Shown here piece after piece: positions 8,815-16,070 of a DNA stretch of 39,027 bases. Position 1 is the first letter of the stretch. Each line of letters begins with the position of its first letter. Origin of the DNA: an uncultured Flavobacterium sp. (GTDB lineage: Bacteria > Bacteroidota > Bacteroidia > Flavobacteriales > Flavobacteriaceae); the NCBI GenBank assembly GCA_947626185.1, contig CANQRD010000014.1, forward strand, positions 1 through 39,027. Direction: 5' to 3'. The notes below the pieces were generated by a model that was given only the letters and a program-made list of their open reading frames with translations, ran no database searches and was not told where the DNA came from. The position numbers and the translations under genes are program-made.

Positions 8815-8862
8815 ATCTAAACTGTATTTTTTTAAAGTAATATATTGTACTGTTTCTTTCAT
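8755..8862 (-). CDS. Arginine-rich leader peptide of the arg operon
   Basis: A 35-codon ORF, ATG at 8862-8860 and TAG at 8757-8755, lies between the predicted operon promoter and the first arg gene. The first 28 residues contain no arginine; the last seven are RFSRSRA, with three arginines all encoded by CGG. That codon is rare in this AT-rich sequence, where arginines are mostly AGA, CGT, CGA or CGC, and the CGG-containing stretch stands out as a G+C-rich island. Tandem codons for the end product in a short ORF ahead of the biosynthetic operon are the classical sign of ribosome-mediated attenuation. The peptide itself probably has no function. Confidence rests on position and composition, not on known homologues. 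Confidence 0.65.
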   Translation of the reverse strand: MKETVQYITLKKYSLDKASTAVFSLSTSRFSRSRA

Positions 8863-8890
8863 CTATTTATTCTGCCCTAAAAAGCTGGGT

Positions 8891-8922
8891 CAAAGTTTTC
8901 TAATATTTTTTTGAAAATGCAA
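8891..8922 (-). promoter_or_regulatory. Predicted arg operon promoter
   Basis: Minus-strand AAACTTTG (8898-8891) is one base off the Bacteroidota -7 consensus TAnnTTTG in its first position. TTG at 8922-8920 is 21 bases upstream and fits the -33 element. Transcription would begin near 8883, about 20 bases before the leader ORF. Confidence 0.45.
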
Positions 8923-9033
8923 CTATTTTTGAAAAAAATAACATATACAAGCAAAATGGTGTTCATCACCGCCTTACAATTTAACTATTCGTAATTAAAT
9001 AATCAATATTTTTTTTTTTGATAACGAAAACAA

Positions 9034-9068
9034 AAAAAGTTTACAGTTTATATAAACTGTAAACTTTT
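9034..9068 (-). terminator. Bidirectional-looking terminator after apt
   Basis: Perfect 12-base stem GTTTACAGTTTA / TAAACTGTAAAC (9039-9050 and 9053-9064), flanked by A-runs on the left and T-rich sequence on the right. On the minus strand it follows the apt stop and is trailed by a T-run, separating apt from the arg promoter. The rest of the 8615-9103 gap holds the arg leader region and promoter. Confidence 0.85.
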
Positions 9069-9103
9069 CAATAAATTTAAAAACTATACTATTTTTCAAA
9101 AAA

Positions 9104-9616
9104 CTAATAAGTAATTAGGCTCTTTACCTCATAATCTTTTAATTTTTCTCTTCCGTTTAAAAACGATAATTCCATCAAGAAGTTTACCTGAACAATTTCT
9201 CCACCCAAGCGTTCTACTAATTTACAAACTGCTTCTGCCGTTCCTCCAGTTGCTAAAACATCATCGTGAATTAATACTTTTTCTCCTGGTTTTATTGCGT
9301 CGATATGCATTTCTAAAACATCTGTTCCGTATTCTAAACTATATTCTTGTGCTAAGGTAGCAAACGGAAGTTTTTTAGGTTTTCTTACTGGTACAAACCC
9401 TGCCCCCAATTCTTTTGCCAACAAGGTAGCAAAGAAAAACCCTCTACTTTCCATTCCTACAACTCTATCCACTTTTTTATCTCCTAGCAATGCAATCAAC
9501 TGTTTTGTAGTTTCTACCATTGCAGCATGATTGTTTAAAAGTGGTGTAATATCTTTAAAACCAATCCCTTCTTTCGGAAAATCTTGTACATCTCTTATAT
9601 AATCTTCTATTCTCAT
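9104..9616 (-). CDS. apt: Adenine phosphoribosyltransferase
   Basis: Purine salvage: adenine plus PRPP to AMP. The 170-residue protein has the PRPP-binding motif HDDVLATGGTA (residues 117-127) and the APRT-type N-terminal segment FPKEGIGFKDITPLL, with GMESRGFFF in the middle. Full length for the family. It follows the GT9 gene by 20 bases and is probably co-transcribed with it; a strong hairpin ends the unit. No functional link to the glycosyltransferase is obvious. Confidence 0.95.
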   Translation of the reverse strand: MRIEDYIRDVQDFPKEGIGFKDITPLLNNHAAMVETTKQLIALLGDKKVDRVVGMESRGFFFATLLAKELGAGFVPVRKPKKLPFATLAQEYSLEYGTDVLEMHIDAIKPGEKVLIHDDVLATGGTAEAVCKLVERLGGEIVQVNFLMELSFLNGREKLKDYEVKSLITY

Positions 9617-9636
9617 TTTTCTTTAATTAAAGAGGT

Positions 9637-10683
9637 TTATTTATCAAAATTAATGATTTCTATTAACTTATTGCATACGGTTTGTGGACTAATTGTGCGC
9701 ATTGCATCTTCGTATCCTTCTACTTTTTTGTTTCCGTAAACCGATGTTGGCAATAGCGGATATTTATTTCTATCTGCAGTAATACAATAATCTGCTGGTT
9801 GATTAAATGGTGCAAACCCAGCGTAAGGATGTGTTGCTCCCCACAATGTAACTACTTTTTTACCCAGCATTGCTGCAATATGCGCATTTCCAGAATCCAT
9901 AGAAAGCATAACGTCTAAATGTTGAATTAAATTTAATTCAGCATCCAATTTTACTTTCCCTGCCATTACAACAACATTCTCATTGTCTCTTTTTAACTGA
10001 TTTAGCAATGAAATTTCTTTTTCGCCACCACCAAATAAGAAAATGGTGATATTTTCATTTTCAGCTAACTCATCAATTACTTTCTGCATTAAATCTAGCG
10101 GATATACTTTTGTATCGTATTGTGCAAATGGTGCAATACCAATCCAATGTGTTGTTTTTTCATTTACAAATTGACGTAATTCTGGCAAAAGTTGAGGTAC
10201 TGAAGGAAATTTTGGATGAGCAATATCTACAGAAAATCCCAACTTTTTTAGCGTTATTTGATGATTTGAAAACATTGTTGGCAATTGCTTAAAAACTTTA
10301 TTATCGGCTCTGGTTAGTTCTTTTTTTCCTTCTCTTCCTTTGTCTAACGCAGCTACTTTTACATCACTTGTCTTAAATAACGCTCTAATGATTTGCGAGC
10401 GCAAAACATTGTGAAAATCAGCAAAATAATCTACGTTTAATTTTTTTAAATCAGTGTACAAGCGCATTAATCCAAGAAACCCTTTGTGCCTTTTCTTGAC
10501 ATCAACCGAAAAAAACGATAAACGATCAATACCATTAAAGAACGGTTTAAAGAACAGACGAGAAACCACCGTTACTCTCACATCTGGATGTTGTTCTATT
10601 AATGCTCTTATTACAGGTACTGTCATGGCAACATCTCCCATTGCTGAAAGTCTGAAAATTACAATATGCTTTAATTTATCCAC
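9637..10683 (-). CDS. Glycosyltransferase family 9 (heptosyltransferase-like)
   Basis: Predicted LPS-core-type glycosyltransferase. It has the N-terminal GT9 segment IVIFRLSAMGDVAMTVPVIRAL, a C-terminal domain with GIAPFAQYDTKVYP and FLFGGGEKE, and MLSMDSGNAHIAAMLGKKVVTLWGATHPYAGF, a conserved GT9 donor-site region. I start it at GTG 10683 (348 residues). The upstream in-frame GTG 10728 and ATG 10725 lie inside a terminator stem-loop and are unlikely starts. Its predicted promoter lies in the end of the DUF4254 gene. In many Bacteroidota a GT9 gene sits beside a DUF4254 gene, as here, which suggests a shared envelope role. The actual sugar cannot be told from sequence. Confidence 0.85.
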   Translation of the reverse strand: MDKLKHIVIFRLSAMGDVAMTVPVIRALIEQHPDVRVTVVSRLFFKPFFNGIDRLSFFSVDVKKRHKGFLGLMRLYTDLKKLNVDYFADFHNVLRSQIIRALFKTSDVKVAALDKGREGKKELTRADNKVFKQLPTMFSNHQITLKKLGFSVDIAHPKFPSVPQLLPELRQFVNEKTTHWIGIAPFAQYDTKVYPLDLMQKVIDELAENENITIFLFGGGEKEISLLNQLKRDNENVVVMAGKVKLDAELNLIQHLDVMLSMDSGNAHIAAMLGKKVVTLWGATHPYAGFAPFNQPADYCITADRNKYPLLPTSVYGNKKVEGYEDAMRTISPQTVCNKLIEIINFDK

Positions 10684-10707
10684 TTCATTATAAATTAGTT
10701 GTTGAAT

Positions 10708-10735
10708 AAAAAAAGCGTGAATCATCACGCTTTTT
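10708..10735 (-). terminator. Terminator-like hairpin between DUF4254 gene and GT9 gene
   Basis: GCGTGA (10715-10720) and TCACGC (10725-10730) form a stem extended by A/T pairs, followed on the minus strand by seven T. It ends the DUF4254 transcript but also falls at the 5' end of the predicted GT9 transcript, about 25 bases before the preferred GT9 start. Confidence 0.75.
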
Positions 10736-10745
10736 AATTATTTTT

Positions 10746-10777
10746 CAAAGATATAATTATTTCTTATTTTGATACAA
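10746..10777 (-). promoter_or_regulatory. Predicted GT9-apt promoter
   Basis: Minus-strand TATCTTTG (10753-10746) matches TAnnTTTG exactly, with TTG at 10777-10775 and a 21-base spacer. It overlaps the end of the DUF4254 coding region. Transcription would start near 10739, so the downstream hairpin would be at the very 5' end of the RNA. Confidence 0.45.
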
Positions 10778-11362
10778 CACCGGATTTAATTCCTCGTCAT
10801 TATACATCTTCATTTGTTTATACACTTTCATGTATTTATCTCCGTTAGAAATATCGTTTAATAAATCATCGATAGCCAAAGTAAGATCTTTCTTTTGTTC
10901 TAACAGAACATCTAATTTTTCTTGACATTTTTCTCTATGCTCTGCAGTTGCTTCAGCTCTGGTAGCTTCTTCGTGCATATGATAAATTTTTAGTGCTAAA
11001 ATTGACAGTCTATCAATTGCCCAAGCAGGACTTTCAGAATTAATTTTCGCCCCTTCTTTTACCACAACATCTTTATATTTTTGTAAAAAATAACTGTCAA
11101 TATACTCCACCATATCTGTACGCTCTTGGTTAGAAGCATCAATTCTTCTTTTTAAAGCTAATGCAGCAACTGGGTCAATTTGAGGATCTCTAATGATATC
11201 TTCAAAGTGCCATTGCACCGTATCAATCCAGTTTTTTAAGTACAACAAATGTTTGATATCGTCTTTCGGATATGGATTATTGATAGGCTGATCTACATTA
11301 TCAAATTTGTGATAATCTTGTATAGATTCTTCGAAAATAGGGAAGGCTAATTCTGAAAACAT
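10757..11362 (-). CDS. DUF4254 family protein
   Basis: A 201-residue, highly charged, apparently all-helical soluble protein without signal peptide or membrane segment. I recognise it as DUF4254 from its N-terminus (AFPIFEESIQDYH), the WHFEDIIRDP segment and the long helical middle with IDRLSILALKIYHM. The function is unknown; the family typically lies next to GT9 glycosyltransferases in Bacteroidota, as here. A -7 box lies 18 bases upstream of its ATG and a terminator-like hairpin follows it. Length is normal for the family. Confidence 0.8.
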   Translation of the reverse strand: MFSELAFPIFEESIQDYHKFDNVDQPINNPYPKDDIKHLLYLKNWIDTVQWHFEDIIRDPQIDPVAALALKRRIDASNQERTDMVEYIDSYFLQKYKDVVVKEGAKINSESPAWAIDRLSILALKIYHMHEEATRAEATAEHREKCQEKLDVLLEQKKDLTLAIDDLLNDISNGDKYMKVYKQMKMYNDEELNPVLYQNKK

Positions 11363-11379
11363 ATTAATAATTTTATTTA

Positions 11380-11387
11380 CAAATATA
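11380..11387 (-). promoter_or_regulatory. Predicted -7 box for the DUF4254 gene
   Basis: Minus-strand TATATTTG matches TAnnTTTG exactly, 18 bases before the DUF4254 ATG, in the 59-base divergent gap shared with upp. Confidence 0.45.
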
Positions 11388-11421
11388 GTTTTTATACTTT
11401 TATAGAACTAATTATAACGTT

Positions 11422-12075
11422 ATGAAAATTCACTATATTTCTAAAGAAAACAGTATTTTAAATCATTTCTTGGCACAACTAAGAGACGTACATACGCAAG
11501 AAGATAGTATGCGTTTTAGAAAAAATATAGAACGTATTGGAGAAATTATGGCTTATGAATTAAGTAAAACACTTAGTTATCAGGCAATAGAAGTACAAAC
11601 CCCTTTAGGAATTAAGCATACAACCAGTATAAAAGATAAAATAGTTTTGTGTTCTATTTTACGTGCAGGATTAGCTCTACACACTGGATTTATGAATTTT
11701 TTTGATGATGCTGAAAATGGTTTTGTATCGGCTTATCGCAGACATGGTAAACATGGAGAGGCTAGTGAAATTTTAGTAGAATACCAAGCTGCTCCTTCTT
11801 TCCAGGATAAAATATTAATTTTAATCGATCCGATGCTGGCTACTGGTCAATCTTTAGTTGCGGTAATTAATAAATTAATGAAAGAAGAACAACCTAAAGA
11901 ATTACACATTGCTGTAGTAATTGCAGCCCCAGAAGGAGTTGATTTTTTAGAAGAAAACTTACCAGACTTTGTAAATCTATGGGTAGCAACTTTAGATGAG
12001 AAATTAAATGACAACAACTATATTGTTCCAGGATTGGGTGATGCTGGTGATTTAGCTTATGGTCAAAAACTATAA
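11422..12075 (+). CDS. upp: Uracil phosphoribosyltransferase
   Basis: Pyrimidine salvage: uracil plus PRPP to UMP. The 217-residue protein has the PRPP loop DPMLATGQS (residues 136-144), the SILRAGLALHTGF segment, and the uracil-binding C-terminus PGLGDAGDLAYG. Full length. It is divergent from the DUF4254 gene and convergent with the next gene; the two stop codons abut (12070-12075), so the frames overlap by six bases and no terminator separates them. Confidence 0.95.
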   Translation: MKIHYISKENSILNHFLAQLRDVHTQEDSMRFRKNIERIGEIMAYELSKTLSYQAIEVQTPLGIKHTTSIKDKIVLCSILRAGLALHTGFMNFFDDAENGFVSAYRRHGKHGEASEILVEYQAAPSFQDKILILIDPMLATGQSLVAVINKLMKEEQPKELHIAVVIAAPEGVDFLEENLPDFVNLWVATLDEKLNDNNYIVPGLGDAGDLAYGQKL

Positions 12076-13005
12076 AATCAATTGCATTAGATAAAAGAAA
12101 AAACCAATACCAAAAATGCTATATGTATTTGCTTCTTTTCTCCAATTTTGTGGAATGCTAAAAATATAATTAGCACCTAATATTGCCAATGGAAAAAATG
12201 TAAATAATAGCATTCCGTTATTTTTGTCTTGTGATATTACATAAATCAACACGCCTAAAACAAAAGCTAACATAACTTTTTTATAGATATTTTGCATGTT
12301 GTATGGCTTGCTAGACAATGTGATAAACTGAGAAAAGAAATAAAGCAAAGCTATTGATACAAACACTGCTAAAGCAATATTTTGATATACATTTTCAAAA
12401 TACATGAAGTTAAAACTTACATGTATTTTTTGTATTATCCAATCATAATACGACTCCTTATTTATCAATAAGTAAAGAGATAAAAACACAAATGCACCAA
12501 AAAAAGAGATAATAGGAATAATCCAGTTTCTATAATCTTTTGAACCAAAAGAAGCAATAGCATAAAACAACAAAATAAAATACAAAATACTCCAGAAGTG
12601 AAATAAACTTGCTATACATATCCAAAGCGAAGCATCAAAAATTTTCTCTTTTGATTCTTTTAAAGAATGAAGTGAGAATATTCTGCGCAAAGCCAACAAT
12701 ATAAAAAAACCAGCTATTACAACCTTAATATTCTCAAAACTAGTAGGAAATAACAACAAAAAACTCACAAATATTAGCGGAACATATCCTGTGTCGTTAG
12801 CTAATCTATTTCTAGAAACAATAAACTGAGCTAGATAAATCATTAAAAGCAACAATACTAAAACACCAACTTTACTAACCAATTGATAGGTATCTCCTGA
12901 AAGAAGAAATGACTTATCAATAAAGATTGAATAGAAGAAAACAACTAATAACGTAAGAATTATGTAGTTAATTGGTCTTGTTTTATTAAAAACACTTGCT
13001 AACAT
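12070..13005 (-). CDS. Multi-pass membrane protein, DUF6427-like
   Basis: A 311-residue integral membrane protein with about nine hydrophobic segments spread over its whole length, starting near residues 14-30, and an N-terminus MLASVFNKTRPINYIIL typical of the flavobacterial DUF6427 family. The segment SLWICIASLFHFWSIL in the middle resembles membrane acyl- or glycosyl-transfer proteins only loosely; I assign no function. The setting (upp, this gene, a DUF6341-like gene, purD) is a recurrent flavobacterial gene order. It faces upp tail to tail with a six-base overlap. Confidence 0.7.
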   Translation of the reverse strand: MLASVFNKTRPINYIILTLLVVFFYSIFIDKSFLLSGDTYQLVSKVGVLVLLLLMIYLAQFIVSRNRLANDTGYVPLIFVSFLLLFPTSFENIKVVIAGFFILLALRRIFSLHSLKESKEKIFDASLWICIASLFHFWSILYFILLFYAIASFGSKDYRNWIIPIISFFGAFVFLSLYLLINKESYYDWIIQKIHVSFNFMYFENVYQNIALAVFVSIALLYFFSQFITLSSKPYNMQNIYKKVMLAFVLGVLIYVISQDKNNGMLLFTFFPLAILGANYIFSIPQNWRKEANTYSIFGIGFFFYLMQLIL

Positions 13006-13025
13006 TTATATATTTTATATTTTTG
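12996..13025 (+). promoter_or_regulatory. Predicted promoter for the DUF6341-like gene
   Basis: TTG at 12996-12998 and TATTTTTG at 13018-13025 are separated by 19 bases, a full match to the Bacteroidota -33/-7 pattern. It lies over the start of the divergent DUF6427-like gene and would give a leader of about 80 bases. Confidence 0.4.
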
Positions 13026-13110
13026 TACTGTAAGTTCCGTTTATTATACTTAATTTTAATAACTGAATTTGAATAACTAACGTATTATCTAATTTTAAAA
13101 TAGAAGAAAA

Positions 13111-13341
13111 ATGACTTCATTTTTTAATGGCTTAGGATTTTTATTTACCAAGGTACTTTTTATACCTATGGATCTCCTTAGTGAACTAGAACTTAAGAAC
13201 TGGTGGGCCGCAAATACAATCACTTGGATTTTTATCTTGATTACTTGTTACTATTTTGTTTTCTGGTTAAAACAGCTTCAAATTTTCAAAGCTAACAACG
13301 AAGACGAACAAGATACTACAGCCCAGTCATTCTTAAAATAA
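13111..13341 (+). CDS. Small membrane protein, DUF6341-like
   Basis: A 76-residue protein with a single clear transmembrane helix (about residues 34-53, TITWIFILITCYYFVFWL) after an amphipathic N-terminal part (FFNGLGFLFTKVLFIPMDLL), and a short acidic C-terminal tail. I recognise it as the DUF6341 family found between the DUF6427 gene and purD in flavobacteria. No function is known. The gene ends seven bases before the end of convergent purD; a terminator-like hairpin in its own orientation lies inside the purD coding region. Confidence 0.7.
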   Translation: MTSFFNGLGFLFTKVLFIPMDLLSELELKNWWAANTITWIFILITCYYFVFWLKQLQIFKANNEDEQDTTAQSFLK

Positions 13342-13348
13342 GCATATC

Positions 13349-14623
13349 TTAAAGATCGAAACCAATGTCTTTACGATAGTAAATCTTATCAAAATTTAGT
13401 TTATCTATGTTTTGATAAGATTTTTTTAATGCCTCATCAAAAGTGTTTCCGTAAGATGTAACGGCTAATACTCTTCCTCCGTTAGTAACAATTTCCCCTT
13501 CTTTATCAGCAGTTCCTGCATGAAAAACAATAGATGAATCGCCAATTGCATCTAAACCAGTAATTATCTTTCCTTTTTCATATTCTTCAGGATATCCTCC
13601 AGATACAAGCATTACTGTTGTAGCTGAACGCGGGTCTTGCTCCAGTGTCATTTCTTCTAGTCTTTCTTCTGCAACGGCTTTAAATAACTCTACTAAATCC
13701 GATTTAACTCTAGGCATTACTACTTCTGTTTCCGGATCGCCCATACGAACGTTATATTCAATTACAAACGGATCTTCACCAACTTTTATTAAGCCGATAA
13801 ATACAAATCCTTTGTAATCCAATTGATCTTTCTTAATACCTTCAATTGTAGGTATTACAATTCGTTGTTCTACTTTATCTAAAAACTCTTCTGTTGCGAA
13901 TGGTACTGGCGACACAGCTCCCATTCCACCTGTATTTAATCCTTTATCTCCTTCTCCTATTCGCTTGTAATCTTTTGCTGTTGGCAAAATTTTATAAGAT
14001 TGACCATCTGTTAATACAAAACAGCTTAACTCAATGCCTGATAAAAATTCTTCTATAACAACTTTTGAACTCGCATCACCAAACTTAGCATCAACTAGCA
14101 TATTTTCTAGTTCTTGCTTTGCTTCTTCAATGTTTTCAAGAATAACAACACCTTTTCCAGCTGCCAATCCGTCTGCTTTTAAAACATATGGAGCTTTTAA
14201 AGTTTCTAAAAAAGCTTTTCCTTCTTCAACAGTATCTTTTGTAAAACTTTTATAAGCTGCTGTAGGAATATTGTGTTTAATTAAAAATTCTTTCGCAAAA
14301 TCTTTGCTTCCTTCCAATTGAGCAGCAGCTTTTGACGGCCCAATTACTGGAATGCTTTTTAATACCTTATCTGCCTTGAAATAATCAACAATTCCACGCA
14401 CTAATGGATCTTCAGGTCCAACTACCACCATATTGATTTGATTACTGATAACAGCTTGTTTTACTGCTTCAAAATCATTGGGATTAAGATTTAAATTAGT
14501 TGCTATTTTTGCTGTACCAGCATTGCCAGGTGCTACAAATATTGCTTCACATTGGTTGCTTTGCAACATTTTCCAGGTTAAAGCATGCTCACGTCCGCCA
14601 GAACCTAATAGTAAAATTTTCAT
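13349..14623 (-). CDS. purD: Phosphoribosylamine-glycine ligase (GARS)
   Basis: Second step of purine synthesis: phosphoribosylamine plus glycine and ATP to GAR. It has the N-terminal LLLGSGGREHAL motif, the ATP-grasp core APYVLKADGLAAGKGVVI, and the GARS signature YNVRMGDPETEVVMPR. I start it at ATG 14623 (424 residues); a TTG at 14626 adds one residue. Full length. A predicted -7 box lies 27 bases upstream. Its 3' end contains a 14-base inverted repeat that may terminate the opposing gene. Confidence 0.95.
   Translation of the reverse strand: MKILLLGSGGREHALTWKMLQSNQCEAIFVAPGNAGTAKIATNLNLNPNDFEAVKQAVISNQINMVVVGPEDPLVRGIVDYFKADKVLKSIPVIGPSKAAAQLEGSKDFAKEFLIKHNIPTAAYKSFTKDTVEEGKAFLETLKAPYVLKADGLAAGKGVVILENIEEAKQELENMLVDAKFGDASSKVVIEEFLSGIELSCFVLTDGQSYKILPTAKDYKRIGEGDKGLNTGGMGAVSPVPFATEEFLDKVEQRIVIPTIEGIKKDQLDYKGFVFIGLIKVGEDPFVIEYNVRMGDPETEVVMPRVKSDLVELFKAVAEERLEEMTLEQDPRSATTVMLVSGGYPEEYEKGKIITGLDAIGDSSIVFHAGTADKEGEIVTNGGRVLAVTSYGNTFDEALKKSYQNIDKLNFDKIYYRKDIGFDL
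13381..13427 (+). terminator. Terminator-like hairpin inside the 3' end of purD
   Basis: A perfect 14-base stem (AAATCTTATCAAAA at 13381-13394, its complement at 13410-13423) with a 15-base loop, running into seven T on the plus strand (13421-13427). It would stop the DUF6341-like transcript 40-85 bases after its stop codon while coding for the PurD C-terminus on the other strand. Confidence 0.55.
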
Positions 14624-14649
14624 CAATTGTGTTGTTTGTTATTAATGGT

Positions 14650-14657
14650 CAAAAATA
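14650..14657 (-). promoter_or_regulatory. Predicted -7 box for purD
   Basis: Minus-strand TATTTTTG matches TAnnTTTG, 27 bases upstream of the purD ATG. No clear -33 TTG is seen at the usual distance. Confidence 0.3.
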
Positions 14658-14710
14658 ATTATAATTAAGCGAATAACGAAAGCTTACTTCTAATAAGAAT
14701 ATTGTTAATC

Positions 14711-14738
14711 AAGAAAAGGCTTAATAAGCCTTTTCTTC
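14711..14738 (-). terminator. Terminator overlapping the sugar-transferase stop codon
   Basis: GAAAAGGCTT (14713-14722) and AAGCCTTTTC (14726-14735) form a 10-base stem with a 3-base loop; the minus strand ends in TTTTCTT. The stop codon (14723-14721) lies at the loop and stem. Confidence 0.75.
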
Positions 14739-16070
14739 TCCTTTAAAAACATTATAAACAGTAAGATAAATTATTTTTAAATCGAGAATAATTGACCAAT
14801 TTTCCAAATAAAAAAGATCGTATTTAAAACGATTAATAATGTCTCTATCTGTTTCTATTTCTCCTCTATAACCGTGTGTTTGGGCCATTCCTGTTATGCC
14901 GGGTTTTACCAAATGCCTCAACATAAATCTATTTACCCTTTTAGAATACAATTTAGTGTGCACAACCATATGTGGACGAGGCCCAACAATGGACATATCT
15001 CCTAAGAAAACATTGATAAACTGAGGAAACTCATCTAAGCTTGTTTTTCTCAAAAACGCTCCAATTTTGGTTACTCGATGATCATTTTTAGTGGCTTGTT
15101 TTGTATCGCTGGCTTCATTTATACACATTGATCTAAACTTATAACACCAGAATTCATTATCACCCAACCCTGTTCGTTTTTGTTTAAAAAACACTGGTCC
15201 CTTTGATTCTTTTTTAATTAAAATGGCTAATAAGGGAACTAACCAAGACAAAACAAAAAAGATAACTAAGGTGGAAAAAACTAAATCAAAAACTCTTTTA
15301 ATGAGCTTATTGTAAGGCTTATCTAAAGGGATAGTGCGTCTATGTACAACAGGTATAAAATCATAATACTGTGTTGACAGATTATTTTTTATTATGTCTT
15401 TTTGAGTTGGTACATATAAAACATTAATCATCTGACTATCTGCAAATGTTAGCAATTCAATAAAATTTCCCTCTCTAGTAAAAGAAAACGGAATAAAAAT
15501 TTCATCTATTTTATTTGTTACAATAAAGTCTTTCAATCGATCTAAACCTACTTGTTCTTCTTCGAATTCGTAATTGAATAACTGATAACCAAGATCTTGT
15601 CTTTTAATCAAAACTTCTTTTAAATCAATCATTTCAGAAGTATTGCCTAATAAAAATACTCTTCTGTAATTACCTTTCAGGATTTTTCTTACATATTTGA
15701 AGAAAATAAAAAGGAACAATTTATTTGCACTAATAATACAGAAAGATAAAATGCCAAAAAACAATAATTCATTTGGTTCTGCAAAACGTTTAAAAATTCC
15801 ATTATAAGCAGCTACAAAAATAAATTGAAACAAAAATTGCTTACAAATTTTTTCTAATACTGCTACTGTTTTGGTATGCCTATACACTTCGTAAAACGAA
15901 GTAATAATAGCAGAAACTATCCAGCCTAATGACAGTACGACATGAAACAAGAAGTTGTGCTGAGGTATGTTATTAAAACAAAGCTCAGCGGTAATATTAA
16001 TAACCAATAAATCGATCAGTGTTGTTATTGGTCTTACTAAATATGAATATCGTCCTGTTTTCTTACCCAC
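14721..16070 (-). CDS. Polyprenyl-phosphate sugar-1-phosphate transferase (WcaJ/WbaP type)
   Basis: Starts polysaccharide synthesis by moving a sugar-1-phosphate from a nucleotide sugar to undecaprenyl phosphate. The 449-residue protein begins with GRYSYLVRP, has about four N-terminal membrane helices, a middle nucleotide-binding-like domain (RRVFLLGNTSEM), one more helix near 275-300, and the bacterial sugar-transferase domain (about 260-449) with FKQKRTGLGDNEFWCYKFRSM, SLDEFPQFINVFLGDMSIVGPRP and PGITGMAQTHGYRG. Its start is GTG at 16070, overlapping the stop of the upstream gene by one base (TAGTG), which suggests translational coupling. Sugar specificity is not readable. Confidence 0.9.
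   Translation of the reverse strand: MGKKTGRYSYLVRPITTLIDLLVINITAELCFNNIPQHNFLFHVVLSLGWIVSAIITSFYEVYRHTKTVAVLEKICKQFLFQFIFVAAYNGIFKRFAEPNELLFFGILSFCIISANKLFLFIFFKYVRKILKGNYRRVFLLGNTSEMIDLKEVLIKRQDLGYQLFNYEFEEEQVGLDRLKDFIVTNKIDEIFIPFSFTREGNFIELLTFADSQMINVLYVPTQKDIIKNNLSTQYYDFIPVVHRRTIPLDKPYNKLIKRVFDLVFSTLVIFFVLSWLVPLLAILIKKESKGPVFFKQKRTGLGDNEFWCYKFRSMCINEASDTKQATKNDHRVTKIGAFLRKTSLDEFPQFINVFLGDMSIVGPRPHMVVHTKLYSKRVNRFMLRHLVKPGITGMAQTHGYRGEIETDRDIINRFKYDLFYLENWSIILDLKIIYLTVYNVFKGEEKAY

Noticed and set aside
8958..8970. Inverted repeat GGTG-ttcat-CACC upstream of the arg promoter, as a repressor operator
   Set aside because: Only four base pairs, single copy, and about 35 bases upstream of the -33 element. 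Too weak to call.
10684..10728. N-terminal extension of the GT9 protein (MMIHAFFIQQLIYNE)
   Set aside because: The codons fall in and just after a terminator hairpin and do not resemble the start of GT9 proteins; the GTG at 10683 fits better.
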